Part shown: positions 1 through 7,518 of the stretch, piece by piece | Position numbering within the stretch: the first letter of the stretch is position 1 | Layout: every line of letters begins with the position of its first letter | Source: Bacteroidales bacterium | GTDB lineage: Bacteria; Bacteroidota; Bacteroidia; Bacteroidales; UBA932 | Reading direction: 5' to 3' | Assembly (NCBI GenBank): GCA_017438265.1 | Contig: JAFRVZ010000058.1 | Span: forward strand, 1-36,832 | Length of the DNA: 36,832 bases | Program-made: the position numbers and the translations under genes | The notes under the pieces: generated by a model | The model's input: the letters and a program-made list of their open reading frames with translations, nothing else | Told to the model about the DNA's origin: nothing | The model's database searches: none

Positions 1-1
1 C

Positions 2-1351
2 CAGCTCGCCCTCCTCGCCGCCCTCGCCGCCGGCGGCGCCCTCTGGCTCCACCACGGCTACCGCGGCATCAGTTTCCCCAGCCTCTATGCGACCCAGATC
101 AGCCAGAACGGCTGCTGGGACTTCCTCGAGGCCTTTACCGGCAACAAACTGGAATACAGGCAGTTCTATGAACTGCTCCCGGACGCGGAGGCCGAAGCGC
201 TCCGGCAGCGCCTGACGGGCCAGGACGCATCGGGCGTCGCCCGCATCGAGAACGAAGGCCCGGAGCTCCGCAAGAACATCGTCCTCATCACGGTCGAAAG
301 CCTGAGCGCCGACTTCCTCGCGCACTTCGGCAACACGGAGGGCCTGACCCCGAACCTCGACCGGCTCGCCGGCGAGGGCCTCTGGTTCACCCGCCTCTTC
401 GCGACCGGCAACCGGACCGTGCGCGGCCTGGAGGCCGTTTCCCTCAGCCTCCCGCCGAGCGCCGGCGAGAGCCTCGTCAAGCGCCCGGACAACGCCGGCT
501 TCTTCTCGCTGGGCAGCCTGCTGCGCGAGCGCGGCTACGCCGTCCGCTTCCTCTACGGCGGGGACAGCTACTTCGACAACATGGGTGAATTCTTCCGCGG
601 CAACGGCTACGACGTCGTGGACAAGAAGGACTTCGGCCGGGACGAAATCACCTTCGACAACATCTGGGGCACCTGCGACGAGGATTCCTACGCCGTCGCG
701 CTCCGCACCTTCGACGCCGACCACGCCGCCGGCAAGCCCTTCCTGGGCCACATCATGACCATCTCGAACCACCGTCCCTACACCTACCCGGACGGCCGCA
801 TCACCTACGACGGCAATCCGATGAGCCGCGAGGCGGCGGTCAAATATACCGACTACGCCCTCGGCAAATTCCTCGAAGAGGCCGCCCGGAAGCCCTGGTT
901 CAGCGAAACCGTCTTCGTCATCCTCGCGGACCACTGCGCCTCGAGCGCCGGCAAGACCAGCCTCCCGCTGGACTGCTACCACATCCCCGCCCTCCTCTGG
1001 TCCCCCGGCTTCATCGCCCCCGCCGAGGTCGGCAAGGTCTGCTCCCAGATCGACCTGGTCCCGACCCTGCTGCAGCTGCTGAACTTCTCCTATGATTCTG
1101 CCTTCTACGGCCGGGACATCCTCGCCCCGGACTTCCGCGAGCGCGCGTTCATGGCGACCTACCAGGACCTCGGCTACTATGCCGACGGCATCCTGACCGT
1201 CCTCTCCCCCGTCCGCCAGGTCCGCCAGTTCGCAGTCACCGAGGCCCCGGACGGCCGCTACACGGAAACCCCGCTGGACCGGCCTTCCGCCCCACAGCTC
1301 CGCGAGGCGCAGGCCCTCTACCAGACGGCCAACCTGAAAAACGAAAGGTAA
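2..1351 (+). CDS. LTA-synthase-like sulfatase-fold phosphotransferase, 3' part (5' end outside window)
   Basis: The reading frame is open from the first bases of the window, so the gene starts to the left and only its last 449 codons are seen. The first visible residues are hydrophobic and look like the end of a membrane segment (ALLAALAAGGALW). The soluble domain then begins with NIVLITVESLSADFL, the typical first strand of the alkaline-phosphatase/sulfatase fold in the LtaS/MdoB family. The Thr codon at 416-418 (GNRTVRGLE) is the likely catalytic nucleophile, and ILADHC with the following residues is a metal-binding segment. By family it should be an inner-membrane enzyme with a periplasmic domain that transfers phosphoglycerol or phosphoethanolamine-like groups; the substrate cannot be told. 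An internal GTG at 419 could be mistaken for the start but would cut off the catalytic Thr. It ends 6 bp from the convergent arginase gene. Confidence 0.85.
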   Translation, partial: QLALLAALAAGGALWLHHGYRGISFPSLYATQISQNGCWDFLEAFTGNKLEYRQFYELLPDAEAEALRQRLTGQDASGVARIENEGPELRKNIVLITVESLSADFLAHFGNTEGLTPNLDRLAGEGLWFTRLFATGNRTVRGLEAVSLSLPPSAGESLVKRPDNAGFFSLGSLLRERGYAVRFLYGGDSYFDNMGEFFRGNGYDVVDKKDFGRDEITFDNIWGTCDEDSYAVALRTFDADHAAGKPFLGHIMTISNHRPYTYPDGRITYDGNPMSREAAVKYTDYALGKFLEEAARKPWFSETVFVILADHCASSAGKTSLPLDCYHIPALLWSPGFIAPAEVGKVCSQIDLVPTLLQLLNFSYDSAFYGRDILAPDFRERAFMATYQDLGYYADGILTVLSPVRQVRQFAVTEAPDGRYTETPLDRPSAPQLREAQALYQTANLKNER

Positions 1352-1357
1352 CCCCGC

Positions 1358-2227
1358 CTACGCGAGGAAAGCGTCGAGCACCTCCCGGCAGAGGCGCTCC
1401 GTCCGGCCCTTGCGGTCAAGGGCGGGGATGAACTCGACGAGGTCTGCGGAGCGGAGGATGTCGAGGCCGCGGACGGCGTGGACGATTTCCAGGAATTCCT
1501 CCGCCCGGAGGCCGTGCTTGACGCGCACGCCGGTGCCGGGGGCTTCGCCCGGATCGACGACGTCGATGTCGATGCTGAAATGGAGATGGTGGATCTGCCG
1601 CTCCCAGAGGAACTTCCAAATGCGCTCCAGCGCGGCTTCGACGCCGAAGAAACGGATGTCGTGGGCCATGATTACGCCCATCCGTTCCTCGTCCACGAGC
1701 GCCTGCTCCCCGGGATCGAGGGCGCGGGTGCCGGCGAAGAGGACGTTGCAGGGGCGGACCTTGACGGGCGCGACCGCCTGGAGCTCCGGGTCGCCGCAGC
1801 CGAGGGCGGCGGCCAGGGACATGCCGTGGATGTTGCCGCTGGGCGAGGTCTCCGGGGTGTTGATGTCGCCGTGGGCGTCGAGGTAGAGGACGCCGAAATG
1901 CTCCGGGCCGAAGGCTGCGCAGGCCGCGGCGATCGAGCCGAGCGCGCAGGCGTGGTCGCCGCCGACGTTCAGCACGAACTCGCCGGCCCGGAAGGCGTCG
2001 GCCGCCCGGTCGCGCAGGCGGCAGGAAACGTCGAGGGCGCGGTCGAGGTTGCGGAGGCCCTTGCGGGTGCCGGGATCGACGGCGGGGATGATGTCGCCCG
2101 CGTCGCGCACCGCGCCGCCGAAGGCGATGGACTCCTTCAGCCGCCGGGCTCCGAGGTCCGCGCCGGGCACCCTGCCCGCCGACCCCATATAGGTACCGAT
2201 GACTGCTGTCTTGCGGTTTTCCGTCAT
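1358..2227 (-). CDS. Arginase-family ureohydrolase
   Basis: The 289-residue protein has the complete binuclear manganese site of ureohydrolases: GGDHA (His92), DAHGDIN (Asp117, His119, Asp121) and SIDIDVVDP (Asp220, Asp222). SGNIHGM around residue 130 and PGTG near 231 resemble true arginases (arginine to ornithine and urea) more than formimidoylglutamases or agmatinases. Because histidine-degradation genes lie 3 kb away, a HutG role (formimidoylglutamate to glutamate and formamide) was considered. The arginase-like motifs and the presence of ftcD, which already handles that intermediate, argue against it. The gene lies 7 bp downstream of the acyltransferase gene on the same strand, so the two are probably cotranscribed. 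The family is certain and the substrate moderately so. Confidence 0.82.
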   Translation of the reverse strand: MTENRKTAVIGTYMGSAGRVPGADLGARRLKESIAFGGAVRDAGDIIPAVDPGTRKGLRNLDRALDVSCRLRDRAADAFRAGEFVLNVGGDHACALGSIAAACAAFGPEHFGVLYLDAHGDINTPETSPSGNIHGMSLAAALGCGDPELQAVAPVKVRPCNVLFAGTRALDPGEQALVDEERMGVIMAHDIRFFGVEAALERIWKFLWERQIHHLHFSIDIDVVDPGEAPGTGVRVKHGLRAEEFLEIVHAVRGLDILRSADLVEFIPALDRKGRTERLCREVLDAFLA

Positions 2228-2234
2228 GCTGAAG

Positions 2235-4061
2235 TTATTCCGTAGGCGCGTAGCCGAAGCGGACCAGGATGGCCTCCTGCATCTCCGGAGGCAGCGGACG
2301 GACGATGGTCCGCAGGGTATTCTCCGGGTAGTCGGTGAATCGCAGCAGGATCAGGCCATCGAGGCTGTCGGCGAAGAGCGGATCCACATTCATGCAGATC
2401 AGCTTCGCGCGGAACTTGAAATACTGGCGCACGAGCACCGGAATCCGGTATTTCCCGTCGGAAATGGCGCTCAGCAGCCGGTCGAAGCTGTCGAGGCTGT
2501 CGAGGTGGCGGGACAGGAGGTCCGCCGGGTTGACCGCGAGGTAATCGGGGACGAAGGGATGCGGGGGCGTGGCGACCTTCTCCGCTTCCGGGAACGGGAA
2601 CGCGTGCTCCAGATAATAGACAATCAAGCTTTTATAGAAGTCGGGAATGCTGTTGGAGATGCTGACGGGGCCGAGGAAGTACTCGCACTCCGGGGAGCGG
2701 AGGGCGACGACGGCGAGGCCGGTGAAGAGCATCTTCAGCGGCAGGACTTCGCGCTGGTATTTTCCGATGATGAACGAGCGGCCGAGCTCGACGCACTTGC
2801 CGAGCAGGGGCTCCACGCCCGGCGCATAGCGGAACTCGCTGGCCGTGTAGAAGCCCCGGACGCCACCGTGGTCCCGCAGCATTTCGGGGCCGATGCCGAT
2901 GCGGTAGGCGCCGACGATCTCCCCTTCCGTGCGGTTCCAAAGGACCATCTGGCGGAAGTAGGTGTCGTAGACATCGGTGTCGAGGGCCTTGCCGGTCCCC
3001 TCGCCGACGGCGCGGAAGGTCTCCTCGCGGAGGCGGGCGATCTCGCGCATCGTTTCCGGGATGTCGGCGCTGCCGGTCAGGTAGCAGCTGTAGTCGCCCA
3101 TGTCGAAGAGCCGGCGGTCCTCGATGCGCGCGATTTCGGCGCGGACCTTTTCGGGGTCGGTGGGCGCCGCGACGGGCTCGTCCCACTGCGGTTCTGCCGC
3201 AGCGGAGGAGGCTGCAACGCACTGGGCCTGCAGGGCGTAGGTGCGGTTGCGGAGGTATTTTCCGAGCGCGGGGACGTCGTAGGCGGCGATTTCCTCCGGG
3301 GAGATCGGCGCTCCGATGCGGACCTGGACGGTCGTGCCGCGCTTGTTGAAGAGTTCGTGGATCAGGCGGACGGTCCGCAGGCGCGGATGGATCCTGCCGA
3401 GGCGGTGGAAATTCTCGGAGTTGCCGCCGTCGAAATAGATCGGGACGACCGGGAGGCCGGATTTGCGGATCAGTTTGACCAGGTTCTCGGCCCAGGGGAT
3501 GTCTTCGACGATTTTCCTGCCGCCGTAGGAGGAACGGAGGGCCTTTTTCTGGCGGGTCGCCACCTCGCCGGCCGGGAAGAGGCCGAGCGGGCCGCCCGCA
3601 TCGACGTGCTCCAGGGCACGCCGGAGGGCCTTGACATTGCGCTTCGCCGCGTCGCCGCCGAAATTGTCGACGGGCAGGAAGCTGTCGCGCAGGCTGGGGA
3701 TCAGCGCCAGCAGGAAGGTCGTGAGGATCCGGTAGTCCGGGCGGATGCGGCCGACGACGGTGCTGAGGACCATGCCGTCGATGGCGCCGTAATGGTGGTT
3801 CGAGACGGTGAAGAAGCCGCCTTCGCGGGGGATGTTCGCCAGCTGCTCGGGCGGGATTTCATAGGAGACGCCGACTTCCTCGAGGACGTGGGCGGAGAAC
3901 TCCGGGCCGTCGTAGGCGGCGAATTTCTTGTGGATCCGGTTGACTTCTTTCAGCTCCAGGAAACGGTACGCCGCACCGGCGACGAGACGCCCGAAGAAGC
4001 CCTTGATACCCAGGGATTCCTGCAGTTCGGTCTTGTTTAGTACGTGCGTCTGTTTTTCCAT
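2235..4061 (-). CDS. Two-domain acyltransferase (PlsC-like plus GNAT/hemolysin-type), probable glycine-lipid synthase
   Basis: The protein is 608 residues from the ATG at 4061; a longer frame reaches 4145 but runs through the promoter. Residues about 20-310 form a PlsC-like acyltransferase with the NHHYGAIDG active-site block (residues 88-96) and a downstream FPAGE motif. Residues about 340-608 match the hemolysin/OlsB-like N-acyltransferase group (Acetyltransf_5), including a GAYRIGIG stretch. In Bacteroides two separate proteins of these types, GlsB and GlsA, make N-acyl and then O-acyl glycine lipids, and I recall that fused forms (GlsF) occur in other Bacteroidales. The likely role is therefore sequential N- and O-acylation of glycine or a related amino acid at the inner membrane. 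The amino-acid substrate cannot be read from the sequence. It is transcribed with the arginase gene and diverges from the NUDIX-HD gene. Confidence 0.8.
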   Translation of the reverse strand: MEKQTHVLNKTELQESLGIKGFFGRLVAGAAYRFLELKEVNRIHKKFAAYDGPEFSAHVLEEVGVSYEIPPEQLANIPREGGFFTVSNHHYGAIDGMVLSTVVGRIRPDYRILTTFLLALIPSLRDSFLPVDNFGGDAAKRNVKALRRALEHVDAGGPLGLFPAGEVATRQKKALRSSYGGRKIVEDIPWAENLVKLIRKSGLPVVPIYFDGGNSENFHRLGRIHPRLRTVRLIHELFNKRGTTVQVRIGAPISPEEIAAYDVPALGKYLRNRTYALQAQCVAASSAAAEPQWDEPVAAPTDPEKVRAEIARIEDRRLFDMGDYSCYLTGSADIPETMREIARLREETFRAVGEGTGKALDTDVYDTYFRQMVLWNRTEGEIVGAYRIGIGPEMLRDHGGVRGFYTASEFRYAPGVEPLLGKCVELGRSFIIGKYQREVLPLKMLFTGLAVVALRSPECEYFLGPVSISNSIPDFYKSLIVYYLEHAFPFPEAEKVATPPHPFVPDYLAVNPADLLSRHLDSLDSFDRLLSAISDGKYRIPVLVRQYFKFRAKLICMNVDPLFADSLDGLILLRFTDYPENTLRTIVRPLPPEMQEAILVRFGYAPTE

Positions 4062-4081
4062 ATGTCCATTCAGGTCAGATG

Positions 4082-4089
4082 CAAATATA
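4082..4089 (-). promoter_or_regulatory. Bacteroidetes -7 box for the acyltransferase/arginase operon
   Basis: Read on the minus strand the sequence is TATATTTG, a perfect TAnnTTTG box, 20 bp upstream of the ATG at 4061. No clear -33 TTG is seen at the usual spacing. Confidence 0.6.
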
Positions 4090-4127
4090 CAACTTTTCTC
4101 CCAAGTTCGACCCACCCCCTTTTTTAC

Positions 4128-4135
4128 TATCTTTG
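4128..4135 (+). promoter_or_regulatory. Bacteroidetes -7 box for the NUDIX-HD gene
   Basis: TATCTTTG matches TAnnTTTG exactly and lies 21 bp before the ATG at 4157. It is back to back with the divergent acyltransferase promoter, so the two share about 100 bp of control region. Confidence 0.6.
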
Positions 4136-4156
4136 TAAGGAACATTCCCGAATCCG

Positions 4157-5176
4157 ATGGACCCGAAGAAAAGCATTGAAGTTGTGGCCGCCGTCCTGCG
4201 CGACGGGGACCGGTTTTTCGCCACCCAGCGCGGGTACGGCGACTGGAAAGACTGGTGGGAGTTTCCCGGCGGAAAGATGGAGCCGGGCGAGACCCCGGAA
4301 GCTGCGCTCGTGCGCGAGATCCGGGAGGAGCTGGGCGCGGAAATCCGCGTCGGGGCGCTGCTGGAGACGGTCGAATGGGATTATCCGGCTTTCCACCTCA
4401 CGATGCACTGCTACCGCTGCACGCTCGCGTCGGCGGCGGTCGAGCTGCGGGAGCACGAGGCCGCGCGCTGGCTCGGGTACGAGCAGCTGCGCGAGGTCCG
4501 CTGGCTCCCCGCGGACGAGGGGCTCCTGCCGCTGCTCGCGGCGGAGCTGCTCGGCGCGGACCCGCGCCTCGCCCGCTACCTCGAGGGCAGCGTCATCCCC
4601 CGCTACGCCGCGTTCGACGCGGCCCACCGGGAGGACCACGCCCGGGCGGTCGTCGCGCGGGCGCTGGACCTGGCGCCGTACTACGCCGTGGACCGGAACA
4701 TCCTCTACGCGGCCGCGGCGTGCCACGACCTGGGCCTCGCCGTGGACCGGAAGACCCACCACCTTGAATCCGGGCGTATCATCCGCGGCGACGCCGTGCT
4801 CCGGGAGCTCCTCGGAGCGGAGGGGCTGGAGCTGGCCGCGCAGGCGGCGGAGGACCACCGCGCCTCCGGCGGCGAGCCCCGCACGGTTTACGGCCGCATC
4901 GTGGCCGAGGCGGACCGCCTGATCGATCCGGAGACCGTGATCCGGCGCACGATCCAGTACGGGATGGACCATTACCCGGAGCTGGACACGGAAGGCCACT
5001 GGGAGCGCACCCGGGCCCACCTCCGCGAGAAGTACGGCGACGGCGGCTACCTCCGGCTCTGGATTCCGGAGTCCCCGAACGCGGAACGCCTCGAGGCCCT
5101 GCGCCGCATCATCCGCGACCCCGCCGCCCTCCGCTCCGTTTTTGATACTTTATTTCCGCTTTTACTGCGAAAATGA
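4157..5176 (+). CDS. NUDIX hydrolase fused to an HD-domain protein
   Basis: The 339-residue protein starts with a MutT-like NUDIX domain (about residues 5-130). Its NUDIX box runs from Gly39 to Ala61 and fits Gx5Ex7REUxEExGU fully (E45, R53, E54, E57, E58). From about residue 145 a second domain has HD-superfamily features: His157 and His161, the CHDLGL motif with His190-Asp191, the His201-His202 pair and a further EDHRA motif. NUDIX domains of this kind hydrolyse oxidised dNTPs or other nucleoside diphosphate derivatives. HD domains are metal-dependent phosphohydrolases. The fusion suggests two consecutive steps on a nucleotide, or a nucleotide-controlled HD enzyme, but the substrate is unknown. 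The gene stands alone on the plus strand with its own promoter. Confidence 0.85.
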   Translation: MDPKKSIEVVAAVLRDGDRFFATQRGYGDWKDWWEFPGGKMEPGETPEAALVREIREELGAEIRVGALLETVEWDYPAFHLTMHCYRCTLASAAVELREHEAARWLGYEQLREVRWLPADEGLLPLLAAELLGADPRLARYLEGSVIPRYAAFDAAHREDHARAVVARALDLAPYYAVDRNILYAAAACHDLGLAVDRKTHHLESGRIIRGDAVLRELLGAEGLELAAQAAEDHRASGGEPRTVYGRIVAEADRLIDPETVIRRTIQYGMDHYPELDTEGHWERTRAHLREKYGDGGYLRLWIPESPNAERLEALRRIIRDPAALRSVFDTLFPLLLRK

Positions 5177-5208
5177 AAACAAATCTCCACATTACTGAAA
5201 CAAATCAT

Positions 5209-5216
5209 TATCTTTA
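5209..5216 (+). promoter_or_regulatory. Possible -7 box of the ftcD transcript
   Basis: TATCTTTA differs from TAnnTTTG only at the last base and is in the AT-rich gap after the NUDIX-HD gene. If it is used, transcription begins near 5223 and ftcD has a leader of about 165 nt containing the large inverted repeat at 5238-5356. Confidence 0.4.
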
Positions 5217-5237
5217 TAAGTTGTAACCCGATGTTTT

Positions 5238-5356
5238 TTCCGGCATAGTAATATGTATCCCTGAAACTGTGCCACCCTCGGCAACATAAGAGGGAGGGGC
5301 CCTTTAGGGAGGGGTCGCGCAGCGACGTTTCAGGGATACATATTACTATGCCGGAA
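5238..5356. repeat. 30-bp perfect inverted repeat enclosing three small hairpins
   Basis: Positions 5238-5267 and 5327-5356 are exact reverse complements (left arm begins TTCCGGCATAGTAATATG). The 59-nt interior can form three more stems: 5275-5279 with 5290-5294, 5300-5303 with 5306-5309, and 5314-5318 with 5322-5326. The last ends directly against the outer arm, giving a cloverleaf-like fold. The interior also has four G-tracts (GGGAGGGG twice between 5292 and 5314). The right arm contains an ATG at 5348 in frame with ftcD, but the real ftcD start is further on at 5390. It could be a MITE/REP-type element or a leader structure. Confidence 0.8.
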
Positions 5357-5389
5357 GATAATCCGGACAGAATCAGAAAAGAGACAGAT

Positions 5390-7096
5390 ATGAAAAGAAT
5401 TGTCGAGTGTGTACCGAATTACAGTGAAGGAAGGGACAGGAGCGTGATTGACCGGATCGTAGGGGCCATCGCCGCCGTCAAGGGAGTGAAAGTGCTGGAC
5501 GTGGATCCGGGCGAGGCGACCAACCGGACGGTCGTGACCTTCGTCGGGGCGCCGGAAGACGTGGTCGAAGCCGCGTTCCGGGGCGCGCAGAAGGCGCAGG
5601 AACTGATCGACATGCGGCAGCACCACGGCGCCCATCCGCGCAGCGGCGCGACCGACGTGCTCCCGCTCGTCCCCGTCAGCGGCATCACCCTCGCGGAATG
5701 CGCCGAACTCGCACGCGCGCTCGCGGAGCGCCTGTTCCGGGAACTCGGCATCCCGTGCTACTGCTACGAAGCCGCAGCCTTCACCCCGGAGCGCAGGAAC
5801 CTCGCGGTCTGCCGCGCGGGCGAATACGAAGCCCTGCCGGAGAAGATGGCGGACCCGGCGCGGAAGCCGGATTTCGGGGACGGGTACAACGAGACCGTCG
5901 CCCGCTGCGGCGCGACGAACGTCGGCGCCCGCAACTTCCTCGTCGCCGTCAACTACAACCTCAACACGACCTCGACCCGCCGCGCGATGGCGGTCGCCTT
6001 CGACGTGCGGGAAAAGGGCCGCAAGGCCCGCGAGGGCGGCTCGCTGACCGGCAAGCTCCTGAAGGACGCCGACGGCAACCAGCTTTGGATTCCCGGCACG
6101 CTGAAGGGCTGCAAGGCCATCGGCTGGTATATCGATGAATACGGGATCGCGCAGGTCTCGATGAACATCACGGACATCGAGGCGACCCCGCTCCACGTCG
6201 CCTACGAGGAGGTCTGCCGCGCCGCCGCGGCCCGCGGGCTGCGGGTGACCGGGGCCGAGATCGTGGGCCTCGTGCCGAAGCGCGTGCTGCTGGACGCCGG
6301 GCGCTTCTACCTGGAGAAACAGCAGCGCTCGCTGGGCGTCAGCGAGGAGGAGATCCTGAAGATCGCCGTGAAATCGATGTCGCTGGACGACCTGAAGCCG
6401 TTCGACCCGAAGGAGAAGGTGATCGAGTTCCTGATGGAGGACGAGCAGGAGGCGGCCGCGCGCGAACGGCTGATCCGGATGAGCCTGAAGGCTTTCGCGG
6501 CCGAGACTGCGTCCGAATCCGCGGCACCGGGCGGCGGTTCCGTGTCCGCCTACATGGGTGCGCTCGGGGCCGCGCTGGCCACGATGGTCGCGAACCTGTC
6601 GGCCCACAAGCGCGGCTGGGACGACCGCTGGAAGGAGTTTTCCGATGTCGCCGAGCAGGGGCAGGCGCTCGTCGCCGAGCTGACCGCCCTGGTCGATGAG
6701 GATACCGCCGCGTTCGACGGCATCATGGCCGCCTTCGGGCTGCCGAAAGGCACGGACGAGGAGAAGGCCGCCCGCGCCGCCGCGATCGAAGCCGCGACGC
6801 TGCACGCCGCCGCCGTGCCGCTGCGCACGATGGAGGCCGCGCTGAAGGCGCTGCCGCTCGCGCTCCAGATGGCGCGCAGCGGCAACCCCGCCTCCGCCTC
6901 CGATGCCGGCGTCGCCGCCCTCGCCGCGACCGCCGCCATCCGCGGCGCCGCCCTCAACGTCCGCATCAACGCCTCCTCCCTCGCCGACAAATCCCCCGCC
7001 GCCCCCCTCCTCTCCCGCGCCTCCGCCATCCTCTCCGACGCCCTCAACCTCCAGGAACAAGTCCTGGAATCAGTAAACAATCATATTGAATTATAG
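5390..7096 (+). CDS. ftcD: Bifunctional glutamate formimidoyltransferase / formimidoyltetrahydrofolate cyclodeaminase
   Basis: From the ATG at 5390 (MKRIVECVPNYSEGRD, the family's usual beginning) the protein has 568 residues. Residues 1 to about 330 are the formiminotransferase, with the catalytic histidine at His82 in HHGAHPRSGATDV. Residues about 360-568 are the cyclodeaminase, recognised by SAAPGGGSVSAYMGALGAAL near 377-396. The enzyme moves the formimino group from N-formimino-glutamate to tetrahydrofolate and then releases ammonia, giving 5,10-methenyl-THF. The fused arrangement is the one known from animals. The frame is open back to 5348, but those 14 codons lie partly in an inverted repeat and are unlikely to be translated. 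It is the first gene of the plus-strand histidine-degradation group; the next hut gene is separated from it by a GIY-YIG element. Confidence 0.93.
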   Translation: MKRIVECVPNYSEGRDRSVIDRIVGAIAAVKGVKVLDVDPGEATNRTVVTFVGAPEDVVEAAFRGAQKAQELIDMRQHHGAHPRSGATDVLPLVPVSGITLAECAELARALAERLFRELGIPCYCYEAAAFTPERRNLAVCRAGEYEALPEKMADPARKPDFGDGYNETVARCGATNVGARNFLVAVNYNLNTTSTRRAMAVAFDVREKGRKAREGGSLTGKLLKDADGNQLWIPGTLKGCKAIGWYIDEYGIAQVSMNITDIEATPLHVAYEEVCRAAAARGLRVTGAEIVGLVPKRVLLDAGRFYLEKQQRSLGVSEEEILKIAVKSMSLDDLKPFDPKEKVIEFLMEDEQEAAARERLIRMSLKAFAAETASESAAPGGGSVSAYMGALGAALATMVANLSAHKRGWDDRWKEFSDVAEQGQALVAELTALVDEDTAAFDGIMAAFGLPKGTDEEKAARAAAIEAATLHAAAVPLRTMEAALKALPLALQMARSGNPASASDAGVAALAATAAIRGAALNVRINASSLADKSPAAPLLSRASAILSDALNLQEQVLESVNNHIEL

Positions 7097-7132
7097 TTAG
7101 ATACTTCATGGAATAATCACCAAACAATTGTT

Positions 7133-7175
7133 GTCATTTCGACTAAGGTCCGAAGGACCGCATGGAGAAATCTCT
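7133..7175 (+). repeat. REP-like palindromic repeat, left end of GIY-YIG element
   Basis: The copy consists of GTCATTTCGAC, a middle containing the small hairpin GGTCCGAAGGACC, and GGAGAAATCTCT. The outer parts can pair as an imperfect stem (ATTTC with GAAAT), as in REP sequences. Confidence 0.75.
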
Positions 7176-7176
7176 T

Positions 7177-7497
7177 ATGCATAAACAATACTGGATATAT
7201 ATTCTTTCAAATAAGACTGACACTACCTTGTACATTGGAGTAACAGATAATCTGGAAGCAAGGACACTTGAACACAGAGTTGGCACCAATGCAGGTTTTG
7301 CCGAGAAATACTGTTGTGACAAGTTGGTTTATTATGAAGAGTATTCCAGTATTGACCAGGCTATTGACAGGGAAAAACAATTAAAGAAATGGTCAAGGAA
7401 AAAGAAAGACTGGTTGATTGATCAGATGAATAAAGAGAGGAAAGACTTATTGCCAGAGATTTCTCCACTCGCTTCGCTCGGTCGAAATGACATCTAA
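7177..7497 (+). CDS. Small GIY-YIG superfamily endonuclease
   Basis: The best start is ATG 7177 (MHKQYWIYILSNK). The ATG at 7162 would add MEKSL, which is just translated repeat. The 106-residue protein holds one compact GIY-YIG domain: WIYILSN (GIY strand), LYIGVT (YIG strand), the Arg-containing RTLEHR helix, and the Glu in AIDREKQLKKW that binds the metal. This is the short UvrC-N/UPF0213-like type common in Bacteroidetes, with no extra DNA-binding domain. The gene is markedly AT-rich against its neighbours, a sign of transfer. Its last codons (LASLGRNDI) are encoded by the right-hand repeat, and the stop is 4 nt beyond it. It presumably nicks or cuts DNA, and its position between inverted repeats suggests it acts on or spreads them. 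Confidence 0.85.
   Translation: MHKQYWIYILSNKTDTTLYIGVTDNLEARTLEHRVGTNAGFAEKYCCDKLVYYEEYSSIDQAIDREKQLKKWSRKKKDWLIDQMNKERKDLLPEISPLASLGRNDI
7455..7491 (-). repeat. REP-like palindromic repeat, right end of GIY-YIG element (inverted)
   Basis: This is the reverse-orientation partner of the repeat at 7133. The middle (ACTCGCTTCGCTCG) differs from the left copy but contains the GCGAAGC mini-hairpin sequence on the other strand. The outer 11 and 12 bases match the left copy exactly. Confidence 0.75.
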
Positions 7498-7518
7498 AAC
7501 TTGTAAAACACATATCCA

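Larger units (their letters stand above)
7133..7491 (+). mobile_element. Putative GIY-YIG element bounded by inverted palindromic repeats
   Basis: A 359-bp AT-rich segment sits between ftcD and hutU in otherwise very GC-rich DNA. Its two ends are inverted copies of one repeat: GTCATTTCGAC (7133-7143) faces GTCGAAATGAC (7481-7491), and GGAGAAATCTCT (7164-7175) faces AGAGATTTCTCC (7455-7466). Both pairs are exact. The only gene inside is a GIY-YIG protein. No target-site duplication is visible. The layout is like a REP-flanked RAYT gene, but the protein family is different. Mobility is inferred from structure only. Confidence 0.6.

Noticed and set aside
419-1351. Start of the sulfatase-fold gene at GTG 419
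   Set aside because: The frame is open and homologous upstream to the window edge, and the catalytic Thr lies just before 419.
2199-4040. A 613-codon plus-strand frame opposite the two-domain acyltransferase
   Set aside because: Same antisense artefact; the minus strand has full acyltransferase motifs and a promoter.
5348-5389. Extra 14 codons at the start of ftcD
   Set aside because: They lie partly in the arm of an inverted repeat, and family members begin at the MKRIVECVPNYSEG position.
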